A DNA stretch of 5,765 nt from Candidatus Omnitrophota bacterium (GTDB lineage: Bacteria > Omnitrophota > Gorgyraeia > Aquiviventales > Aquiviventaceae), in NCBI GenBank assembly GCA_016198915.1, contig JACQHS010000004.1, positions 1 through 5,765 on the forward strand, given 5' to 3'. Under the pieces are notes generated by a model that saw only the letters and a list, made by a program, of their open reading frames with translations, did not search any database and was not told the DNA's origin. Position 1 is the stretch's first letter, and every line of letters starts with the position of its first letter. A program made the position numbers and the translations under genes. This document shows positions 1-5,765 of this stretch, piece by piece.

Positions 1-516
1 CCCATCGGGCAGGGGGTCGCCGTGACGCCGATCCAACTGGCCGTCATGGCCGCCGTGATTGCCAACGGCGGCTTACGGGTCCAGCCCCATGTGGTCGATC
101 GCATTCAAACTGCTGACGGACGCGTGGTCCGGTCCGCCGAGGTCGCTGAACCTGTCCGGGTCCTCAACCCGGAGACGGCGACGACGGTGCAGCAGATGCT
201 CAGAAGCGTTGTCGAGTCAGGCACCGGCCAGCTGGCGAATGTCCAGGGCCTCACGGTGGCCGGTAAAACCGGGACGGCTCAAAAAATAGAGCCAACCGGC
301 CGCTACTCCCACAGCCGTTTCGTCGCCTCCTTCGTCGGCTTTGGGCCGGTGCCTGACTCACGCTTTGTCATTGTGGTGAATGTGGATGAGCCGCGCCCCG
401 CGTACTTCGGCGGAGTGGTCGCAGCCCCCATCTTCAAGCGGATCGTGGAGCAACTGGCCAGCTATTGGGGGTTAGAGCGCCGGCCGGCCGCTCCTGTGAT
501 CGCAAGACTCCCATGA
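1..516 (+). CDS. ftsI: Peptidoglycan D,D-transpeptidase FtsI (PBP3), C-terminal part
   Basis: This is the 3' end of a class B penicillin-binding protein, open at the left edge: 171 residues are visible before the TGA at 514-516. The protein cross-links septal peptidoglycan stem peptides in the periplasm and works with FtsW. The visible part begins with a family-typical stretch (PIGQGVAVTPIQLA, then VIANGG). It carries the third transpeptidase motif, KTGT, at nt 265-276 within VAGKTGTAQK, followed by FVASFVGFGP and the terminal YFGGVVAAPIFKRI element. The catalytic SxxK and the SxN motif lie upstream of the window. The protein ends about 30 residues after the last conserved element, so there are no PASTA repeats, which argues against a PBP2x or SpoVD-type protein. 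The stop overlaps the murE start (ATGA). Assignment as FtsI rather than another class B PBP rests on this position directly before murE. Confidence 0.93.
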   Translation, partial: PIGQGVAVTPIQLAVMAAVIANGGLRVQPHVVDRIQTADGRVVRSAEVAEPVRVLNPETATTVQQMLRSVVESGTGQLANVQGLTVAGKTGTAQKIEPTGRYSHSRFVASFVGFGPVPDSRFVIVVNVDEPRPAYFGGVVAAPIFKRIVEQLASYWGLERRPAAPVIARLP

Positions 517-1985
517 CGATCACGTTACGTGAACTCTTGCACGGCGTCACGGCACAGCCTGTGGCCGCGGTGCCCATCAGCGGCATTGCCTGCCACTCGA
601 AACAGGTTCGTCCGGGCGACCTCTTCGTGGCCATTCAAGGATCCACGCAGGACGGTCATCTGTTCATCGAGGAAGCGATGAGCCGGCGGGCCTGCGCGGT
701 CGTCGCGCAACATCTTCCCTCGTCAGGACACCCGTGCCCCTGCGTCGTGGTGCCGGATACGCGCCAGGCGCTGGCCACCATTGCCGCGCGCTTCTATGGG
801 CATCCTTCGAGCAAGCTGCGGCTGGTCGGGGTGACCGGCACGAACGGCAAGACCACCACGACCTATTTGCTGCAGGCGATCCTGGAGGCGTCGGGGGTCC
901 GCGCAGGATTGCTGGGCACGATCATGTACCACATCGGCGGGCGCGCGATCCCGTCCACCAATACGACGCCCGGGCCGCTGGAGCTGCAGCGGTATTTCGC
1001 GCAGATGGTGGGCGAGGGGCTCGCGTGGTGCGCCATGGAGGTGTCCTCGCATGCGCTCGCGCAGGGGCGCGTGGCGGGCTTGGAATTTGAGGCCGGCATC
1101 TTCACCAATCTCGGCTCCGATCACCTGGATTATCACAAGACGCGGGACGCCTACGCGGCGGCGAAACGCCGCCTGTTCGATGTGGTGCGTCCGGATGGCT
1201 GCGCCGTGATCAATGCGGACGATGAATACGGCCGCACGCTCGCCGAAACGATCCCCACCCGCACCGTCGTGACCTACGGGATGGAGCGTCAGGGTGACGC
1301 CTCAGTCAAGCACGTGGTCTGTTCCTGGCAGGGCACCAGCTTTGTGCTGGATACGCCGTGGGGTGTCGCCCCGGTCGCCACACCGCTGTTGGGGCGCCAC
1401 AACGTGTGGAATATCGCCGCGGCTGCCACGACCCTGTTGGCTCTCGGGATTCCGGTCACCGCGGTTCGGGATGGGCTCTCCGCCATCGAGCAGGTGCCTG
1501 GGCGGCTGGAGCGGGTGCCGAGCGAATCCGGGGTCAATGTGCTCATCGACTATGCGCACACCGCCGATGCTCTTCGGCTCACCTTGTTGTCGTTGCGCGA
1601 ATTGAACCGAGGCCGTCTCATCGTGGTCTTCGGCTGCGGGGGCGACCGCGACCACATGAAACGTCCGGTGATGGGGCGGATCGCGAGCCTGATCGCCGAC
1701 CACGTGGTGCTGACGTCAGACAATCCGCGCACCGAGGAGCCGCTCGACATCATCCATCAGATCAAGGCCGGCTTCACCCACGGGTTCCGCCAGTTCCAGG
1801 TCATGCCGGACCGCGAACAGGCCATTGCGTCGGTGCTGGCTGAGGCGAAGGCGGAGGACACGATCCTCATCGCCGGCAAAGGGCACGAGGCGTATCAAAT
1901 TTTCGACCACGTCTCGATCCCGTTTTCGGATCGGGACGTCGTGGAACGCTGTTTGAGCAGTCGGCACAGCTTCGCCGTTTCGTAG
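513..1985 (+). CDS. murE: UDP-MurNAc-L-alanyl-D-glutamate--2,6-diaminopimelate ligase MurE
   Basis: MurE is the cytoplasmic ATP-dependent ligase that adds the third residue of the peptidoglycan stem peptide. The product is 490 aa, close to E. coli MurE (495). The N-terminal UDP-binding domain shows SKQVRPGDLFVAIQG (about 29-43). The central domain has the P-loop GTNGKTTTT (109-117, Lys113), the NTTPGPLEL segment, Glu176 in MEVSSH, His204 in SDHLDYH, and Lys218 in AAKRRLF, the expected carbamylated lysine. The C-terminal domain has GCGGDRD (374-380), DNPR (403-406) and AGKGHE (454-459). DNPR is the known signature of meso-diaminopimelate specificity, whereas lysine-adding enzymes differ here; the DAP assignment is inferred from it. 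The ATG at 513 overlaps the ftsI stop as ATGA. An in-frame TTG at 465 would add 16 residues that do not look like MurE. No clear Shine-Dalgarno precedes 513, so translational coupling to ftsI is likely. Confidence 0.97.
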   Translation: MTITLRELLHGVTAQPVAAVPISGIACHSKQVRPGDLFVAIQGSTQDGHLFIEEAMSRRACAVVAQHLPSSGHPCPCVVVPDTRQALATIAARFYGHPSSKLRLVGVTGTNGKTTTTYLLQAILEASGVRAGLLGTIMYHIGGRAIPSTNTTPGPLELQRYFAQMVGEGLAWCAMEVSSHALAQGRVAGLEFEAGIFTNLGSDHLDYHKTRDAYAAAKRRLFDVVRPDGCAVINADDEYGRTLAETIPTRTVVTYGMERQGDASVKHVVCSWQGTSFVLDTPWGVAPVATPLLGRHNVWNIAAAATTLLALGIPVTAVRDGLSAIEQVPGRLERVPSESGVNVLIDYAHTADALRLTLLSLRELNRGRLIVVFGCGGDRDHMKRPVMGRIASLIADHVVLTSDNPRTEEPLDIIHQIKAGFTHGFRQFQVMPDREQAIASVLAEAKAEDTILIAGKGHEAYQIFDHVSIPFSDRDVVERCLSSRHSFAVS

Positions 1986-1996
1986 GTTTGGTTGGT

Positions 1997-3403
1997 ATGA
2001 CAGTTTGGACGATCCCCCAGCTCCTGGAGGCGACTCAAGGCGAGCTGGTCCGGGGACGACCTGTGGGAGAGGCGGGACGCATTTCCATTGATTCCCGCTC
2101 CCTCGCGCCCGGGGACGCCTTCGTCGCCATCCGCGGCACGCGGTATGACGGGCACCGCTTCGTGGAAGATGCGGCCCACCACGGCGCCTCCTGCCTCGTC
2201 GTGTCTCATGTGATCACCCCCACCAACGGTTCCGCCTCGCTGCCCACCATTCTCGTGGATGACACGACGGAAGCCCTGGCGGATCTCGCCCGATTTCACC
2301 GCCGAAAGCTCGGCCGGCCCGTGATTGCCGTCACCGGCTCCTGCGGGAAAACGACGACCAAGGAGCTCCTCGCCCACCTCTTGGGCGAGCCGGGCACAAT
2401 CCTGAAGACGCAGGGCACACAGAACAATCACATCGGCGTGCCGCTTACGCTGCTGCGCATGACGACGGAGCACGAGCAGGCGGTCGTCGAGCTGGGCACG
2501 AACCATCCGGGCGAGATCACGTATCTTTCCTCCATCGTGGAGCCCACCGCGGCGGTCATCACGAACGTGGGCCCTGCGCACTTGGAGTTTTTCGGATCCT
2601 TGATGGAGGTGCTGCACGAAAAACTGTCGCTGCTGGAAGCCCTCCCAAGCGACGGATGCGCGGTCCTGCCAGGGGATCAGCTGGACGTGTGTCTTGAGGC
2701 ACAGCACTACCTGGCTTCCGGGGCGCGCATCGTGACCTTTGGGACGACGGATCGCTGCGACATTCAAGCCGTGGATATCCAGCGCAGCGGTGAAGTGATG
2801 ACCGTTCGCTTGCGAGACCACGCGGACCAGTGGACCGTCCCGCTTGCCGGCTACCACAATGTGGAGAATGGGCTTGCAGCGATCGCCTGCGCGTGGGCGA
2901 TGGGCGTGCCGCTTTCCGCGGCCAAGCAGCGGCTGGCCTCCTTCGCGCCGATTCCGCTGCGGTCCCAGATCATCCGGTGCAACGGCCTCACCATCCTGAA
3001 CGACTGCTACAATGCCAACCCCCTGTCCTTCGCGCGCGCCCTGGAGATGCTGCGGGATCTCTCGGTGCGGCGCAAAGTGGCCATCGTCGGCGACATGCTG
3101 GAGCTGGGTGAGTTTGCGCCGGCGGCCCACCAGGCGATTGGACGGCTGGCGGCCCAGCTTGGCATTGACACGGTGATCGCGGTCGGCGACTACGCCGACT
3201 ACGTGGCCCAGGGCGTTCGCGAAGGGCGCCTCGACACGATTTCCACCTACCGGACGGTCCCAGAGCTGCTTGCGCGGCTGCCGGCGATGCTGCAGGAAGG
3301 TGACGGCCTTCTCGTCAAAGGATCGCGAAAACTGAATCTCGAGCAGGTCACGGAGTTTCTCCTGCAGCATTACCGGGGGGCGCATGGCGAACTCGCTCGC
3401 TGA
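1997..3403 (+). CDS. murF: UDP-MurNAc-tripeptide--D-alanyl-D-alanine ligase MurF
   Basis: MurF adds the D-Ala-D-Ala dipeptide to UDP-MurNAc-tripeptide, the last cytoplasmic step before MraY. From ATG 1997 the product is 468 aa (E. coli MurF, 452). Visible elements are IDSRSLAPGDAFVAIRG in the N-terminal domain, the P-loop GSCGKTTTKE (Lys118), TQNNHIGVPLTLL, Glu165 in ELGTNHPGEI, His195 in GPAHLEFFG, Lys209 in HEKLSLL (predicted carbamylated lysine), DCYNANP (336-342), IVGDMLELGEF and the C-terminal LVKGSRKLNLE. Cys replaces the more usual Asn/Ser in the P-loop (Cys116) and Ser in DSYNANP (Cys337). I chose ATG 1997 because an AGG at 1984-1986 sits 10 nt upstream; the alternative TTG at 1988 adds only three residues and has no room for a ribosome binding site. 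It follows murE by 11 nt, and its last 20 nt overlap mraY. Confidence 0.96.
   Translation: MTVWTIPQLLEATQGELVRGRPVGEAGRISIDSRSLAPGDAFVAIRGTRYDGHRFVEDAAHHGASCLVVSHVITPTNGSASLPTILVDDTTEALADLARFHRRKLGRPVIAVTGSCGKTTTKELLAHLLGEPGTILKTQGTQNNHIGVPLTLLRMTTEHEQAVVELGTNHPGEITYLSSIVEPTAAVITNVGPAHLEFFGSLMEVLHEKLSLLEALPSDGCAVLPGDQLDVCLEAQHYLASGARIVTFGTTDRCDIQAVDIQRSGEVMTVRLRDHADQWTVPLAGYHNVENGLAAIACAWAMGVPLSAAKQRLASFAPIPLRSQIIRCNGLTILNDCYNANPLSFARALEMLRDLSVRRKVAIVGDMLELGEFAPAAHQAIGRLAAQLGIDTVIAVGDYADYVAQGVREGRLDTISTYRTVPELLARLPAMLQEGDGLLVKGSRKLNLEQVTEFLLQHYRGAHGELAR
3375..3380 (+). promoter_or_regulatory. Possible ribosome binding site of mraY (inside murF)
   Basis: A run of six G lies three bases before the mraY ATG, within the last codons of murF. 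G-rich runs can pair with the CCUCC anti-Shine-Dalgarno through a G-U pair, but the spacer is shorter than usual, so this may be weak or fortuitous. It supports ATG 3384 as the mraY start and ribosome re-loading at the murF/mraY overlap. Confidence 0.35.
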
Positions 3404-4379
3404 CGCCGCCCTTGTGTTCCTCGCGAGCGCGGGCGTCTGCATGCTGGTCGGGACGTTTGCGGTCCGCTGGCTGACCCAGGCCCAGTGCGTGCAGCCGATC
3501 CGCTACGAGGATTGCCCGCCGCTGTTGGCGTTTCAGGCCGCAAAACAGAAAATCCCCACGATGGGCGGCCTCTTCGTGCTGCTGGCGGCGATCCTCGTGG
3601 CCGCCGTGGCCGGCGGACTGGCGCACCGGGAAGGATGGATCGTCCTGGGCGCCGTCCTGGGGCTTTCGGCCGTCGGGTTGTTTGATGATTGCCTGAAGTT
3701 TCGGGGACGCAACGCGGCCGGCCTGCGCAAGACCCCGAAGCTGATGGTCGCGCTGGCGGTGGGTGCTGCCATCGGGATGGCCTTTCCGATGACCGCCGCC
3801 AGCTACAACGTCGTCGAAATTCCCTGGCTCCAGCGAACGGTTGACCTCCAATGGGCCTGGGTGCCCTTTGCGATGATGGTCATGGCCGGCTGTTCCCACG
3901 CGGTCAACCTCACCGACGGTTTGGACGGGCTGGCCGCCGGCAGTGTCGCGATCGTGCTGGCGATCCTCGGGCTCTCAGTGCTGTCCGGCGATCCCCGCGG
4001 GCGGGTGTTGGTCCCGTGGTGCGCGAGCCTCGCGGGGGCCTGCGTCGGCTTTCTCTGGTTTAACGCGTTTCCTGCCTCGGTGTTCTTGGGCGATGTCGGA
4101 TCGCTCGGCTTGGGGGCGGCGGTCGGGGCCATCAGTCTGCTCAGCCACACGGCGCTGTGGCTGCTGATCATCGGCGGCGTGTTCGTCGCTGAGGCGCTCT
4201 CCGTCCTGCTGCAGATTGCGTCCTACAAGTGGCGGGGCAAGCGCCGCATTTTTCGCGTCGCACCGCTTCACCATCATTTTCATCTGGGCGGCATCACCGA
4301 GCCCAAGCTGATCGTGCGCTTTTGGATCGTGGGACTGCTGCTGGGGATGTTTGGGTTGACCGCGATCGATTGGCCATAA
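3384..4379 (+). CDS. mraY: Phospho-N-acetylmuramoyl-pentapeptide-transferase MraY (divergent)
   Basis: MraY is the polytopic inner-membrane enzyme that moves phospho-MurNAc-pentapeptide from UDP to undecaprenyl phosphate, making lipid I. The product is 331 aa, shorter than E. coli MraY (360) and near the Bacillus length (about 324). A first hydrophobic segment spans about 8-30, then a cytoplasmic loop leads to PTMGG (58-62). Further membrane segments follow, ending with one at about 310-328. Catalytic and metal-site motifs are present: DDCLK (Asp101, Asp102, Lys105), NLTDGLDGL (Asn175, Asp178, Asp181), FLGDVGS (Asp237) and the HHH triad (296-298) before IVRFWI. Unusual points are KQKIPTMGG instead of KxGTPTMGG, His172 where Asn normally precedes AVNLTDG, and GGITEPK after HHH instead of a KGWxE-like sequence. 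ATG 3384 keeps the whole first membrane helix; the next Met (residue 20) would cut it. The start overlaps murF by 20 nt. WecA-type paralogues are excluded by the MraY-specific HHH motif and the operon position. Confidence 0.95.
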   Translation: MANSLADAALVFLASAGVCMLVGTFAVRWLTQAQCVQPIRYEDCPPLLAFQAAKQKIPTMGGLFVLLAAILVAAVAGGLAHREGWIVLGAVLGLSAVGLFDDCLKFRGRNAAGLRKTPKLMVALAVGAAIGMAFPMTAASYNVVEIPWLQRTVDLQWAWVPFAMMVMAGCSHAVNLTDGLDGLAAGSVAIVLAILGLSVLSGDPRGRVLVPWCASLAGACVGFLWFNAFPASVFLGDVGSLGLGAAVGAISLLSHTALWLLIIGGVFVAEALSVLLQIASYKWRGKRRIFRVAPLHHHFHLGGITEPKLIVRFWIVGLLLGMFGLTAIDWP

Positions 4380-5698
4380 TGCAGGATCTCTTCGGACGAT
4401 CGTGGGCGGGCCGCCGGGTGGTCGTCGTGGGACTCGGACGCAGCGGGACCGCCGCCGCCGAGCTCCTCGTCCTGGCGGGGGCCCTGGTCAAAGCGACCGA
4501 GGTACAGCAGACCGACGCCGTCCGAACCGCCGCAGCCGCGCTGTCCGCGCGCGGCGTGGACGTCGAGACCGGTCGGCACACGCCGAAATTTCTCGACGGC
4601 GTTGACGCGATGGTCGTCAGCCCCGGCGTGCCGGAGCACGCCGAGCCGCTGGAATGGGCGCTCGAGAAAGGCCTGCCCGTGCTCAGCGAGATCGAGCTGG
4701 CCTTTGCTTTCTGTCCTTCGCCCGTCGTCGCGGTGACCGGCACCAACGGCAAAAGCACGGTCGTCACCCTCATCGCCCACCTCCTTCAGCGTGCGGGGCG
4801 AACGGCCGTCGCGTGCGGCAACCTTGGCGTGCCGTTTGCTTCGGTGGTCCCGCAGTTGACGCCGCAGACGATCGCGGTGGTCGAAGTGAGCTCTTTTCAG
4901 CTGCTCCGCTGCGAGCAGTTCCGGCCCCGCATCGGCGCGCTGCTGAACCTTGGGACGAACCATCTGGACCGCCACCAGGACCGGGCCGCGTATCTCGCAG
5001 CCAAGGCCCGCCTCTTCCAGCGTCAGACCCCGAAAGACTGGGCGGTGCTGAACGCCCTCGATCCGGCTGTCGCGGCCCTGGGCGAACGCCTGCGGGCGCA
5101 GCGGATCTGGTTCGGAGACAACCGCTCCAACCCTGCCGGGTTTCGATTGGCCGCAAGGACGCAGGAGGCGCTGCCGCTGAGCGCTCAGGCCGCGCTGCAG
5201 GTGGCCCGCATTCTCGGCGTGGCTGATCCGGCGGCGTGGCAGGCCATCCGCTCCTACCGGAGCCTCGAGCACCGCCAGGAGCACGTGGCGACGGTGCGCG
5301 GCGTGCGCTTCATTAATGACTCCAAGTCCACGACCCCGGAGAGCCTGCTCTTCGCGTTTCATCAGACCCGGGGAGAGGTAGTGATCATTGCGGGGGGACG
5401 AGATAAAGGGCTGGATTTCGGCCCGATGGTCGATGAGCTCCATGACGGCCGGGTGAAAGGCGTCGTGTTGATCGGCGAATCGCGCAAGCGGTTCCGCGCG
5501 CTGTTCAACGGCAGCTCCGTCGTCCGCGAAAGCCCAACCCTGGACGATGCGGTGCACACCGCCGCCTCGCTCGCCGGGCCGGGAACGACGGTGTTGTTTT
5601 CCCCGGCCTGCGCCAGCTTCGATATGTTCCGCGATTTCGAGGACCGCGGCCGCGCCTTCAAAGCGATTATTCAAAAACTTAGTGAAGGGGCGCGATGA
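4379..5698 (+). CDS. murD: UDP-MurNAc-L-alanine--D-glutamate ligase MurD
   Basis: MurD is the cytoplasmic ATP-dependent ligase that adds D-glutamate to UDP-MurNAc-L-alanine. The product is 439 aa, matching E. coli MurD (438). The N-terminal Rossmann-like UDP-binding domain begins with VVVVGLGRSGTAAAELL and includes SPGVPEHAEPLEWA and EIELAF. The central domain has the P-loop GTNGKST (Lys125), GNLGVPF, Glu169 in EVSSFQL, His195 in NHLDRH, and Lys209 in YLAAKARLF, the predicted carbamylated lysine. The C-terminal domain has LEHRQE, NDSKSTTPES (313-322), IIAGGRDKGLDF and SPACASFDMF (408-417). The ATG at 4379 shares its A with the mraY stop (TAATG); no Shine-Dalgarno is visible, so re-initiation by ribosomes finishing mraY is likely. 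An in-frame GTG at 4229 lies inside mraY and would add 50 residues unlike MurD. The stop overlaps the next gene as ATGA. Confidence 0.97.
   Translation: MQDLFGRSWAGRRVVVVGLGRSGTAAAELLVLAGALVKATEVQQTDAVRTAAAALSARGVDVETGRHTPKFLDGVDAMVVSPGVPEHAEPLEWALEKGLPVLSEIELAFAFCPSPVVAVTGTNGKSTVVTLIAHLLQRAGRTAVACGNLGVPFASVVPQLTPQTIAVVEVSSFQLLRCEQFRPRIGALLNLGTNHLDRHQDRAAYLAAKARLFQRQTPKDWAVLNALDPAVAALGERLRAQRIWFGDNRSNPAGFRLAARTQEALPLSAQAALQVARILGVADPAAWQAIRSYRSLEHRQEHVATVRGVRFINDSKSTTPESLLFAFHQTRGEVVIIAGGRDKGLDFGPMVDELHDGRVKGVVLIGESRKRFRALFNGSSVVRESPTLDDAVHTAASLAGPGTTVLFSPACASFDMFRDFEDRGRAFKAIIQKLSEGAR
5684..5690 (+). promoter_or_regulatory. Ribosome binding site of the ftsW-like gene
   Basis: GAAGGGG lies at the 3' end of murD, four bases before ATG 5695; its AAGG core is six bases away. 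This is the clearest Shine-Dalgarno in the window. It fixes the start of the downstream gene despite the ATGA overlap, suggesting that gene gets both coupled and independent initiation. Confidence 0.6.
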
Positions 5699-5765
5699 CG
5701 TCTCGAAAATTGCGGCAGGTCATGCTGATCATCCTGGCGACCCTCCTGGGAGTCGGGATCATCGC
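5695..5765 (+). CDS. ftsW: Start of a membrane protein, probably FtsW lipid II polymerase
   Basis: Only 23 codons are present before the right edge. They encode a short basic start (MTSRKLRQ) followed by a hydrophobic run (VMLIILATLLGVGII). This matches a cytoplasmic N-terminus entering a first membrane helix, as in SEDS-family FtsW, the septal peptidoglycan glycosyltransferase that partners FtsI. No diagnostic FtsW residue is inside the window, so the name is inferred mainly from gene order: ftsW follows murD in the classic ftsI-murE-murF-mraY-murD-ftsW-murG order. The ATG overlaps the murD stop as ATGA and has a good ribosome binding site. Another membrane or exported division protein is possible. 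Confidence 0.65.
   Translation, partial: MTSRKLRQVMLIILATLLGVGII

Noticed and set aside
465..512. Upstream TTG start that would extend MurE by 16 residues
   Set aside because: The extension lies wholly in ftsI and is unlike MurE N-termini; ATG 513 gives the ATGA overlap and the usual length.
1988..1996. TTG start for MurF three codons before the ATG
   Set aside because: The AGG at 1984-1986 would be one base from this codon, so no usable ribosome binding site; ATG 1997 fits better.
3394..3429. 7-bp inverted repeat CGCTCGC / GCGAGCG with a 22-nt spacer at the start of mraY
   Set aside because: Short arms, a long loop and high local GC make this likely by chance; no U-tract or regulatory context supports a terminator or switch.
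1895..3442. Minus-strand open frame of about 515 codons opposite murF
   Set aside because: Murein ligase murF is certain on the plus strand. The antisense translation is rich in Arg, His, Gly and Gln with no recognisable domain, as expected from third-position GC bias.
4229..4378. GTG start that would extend MurD by 50 residues
   Set aside because: It lies inside mraY, the extra residues do not resemble a MurD N-terminus, and ATG 4379 directly precedes the Rossmann-like domain.
4958..4975. MurD has NHLDRH instead of DHLDRH
   Set aside because: The metal-binding His195 is kept, and Asn at the preceding position seems to occur in other MurD proteins, so I do not treat it as unusual.
4280..5674. 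Minus-strand open frame of about 464 codons opposite murD
   Set aside because: It mirrors murD, has shadow-type composition and no motif; the length is explained by high GC with few stop codons.

Overview
The window is an uninterrupted, plus-strand, GC-rich piece of a bacterial division and cell wall (dcw) cluster. It holds the 3' end of ftsI (PBP3), complete murE, murF, mraY and murD, and the first 23 codons of a membrane protein that is most likely ftsW. Genus and phylum cannot be fixed from the sequence. A Gram-negative-type wall with meso-diaminopimelate is suggested by the DNPR motif in MurE and by an FtsI that ends shortly after the transpeptidase domain, without PASTA repeats. The short, divergent MraY has a substrate-loop sequence that reminds me of PVC/Omnitrophota-type enzymes more than proteobacterial ones, but this is a weak impression from memory.

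Layout: ftsI C-terminus 1-516; murE 513-1985; an 11-nt gap; murF 1997-3403; mraY 3384-4379; murD 4379-5698; ftsW start 5695 to the window edge. Junctions are ATGA (ftsI/murE), 11 nt (murE/murF), a 20-nt overlap (murF/mraY), TAATG (mraY/murD) and ATGA (murD/ftsW). This is the signature of one co-transcribed, translationally coupled unit. I see no internal promoter, terminator, RNA gene, repeat or mobile element, and no non-coding stretch longer than 11 nt.

Function: MurD adds D-Glu to UDP-MurNAc-L-Ala, MurE adds the diamino acid, and MurF adds D-Ala-D-Ala to complete UDP-MurNAc-pentapeptide. MraY then transfers phospho-MurNAc-pentapeptide to undecaprenyl phosphate, giving lipid I. FtsW polymerises and FtsI cross-links the resulting lipid II-derived glycan at the septum. 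All active-site motifs that I checked in the three ligases are present.

I found no previously undescribed system here. The parts most worth a second look are the unusual MraY substitutions: the cytoplasmic loop before PTMGG, a His where Asn usually precedes AVNLTDG, and the altered segment after the HHH motif.
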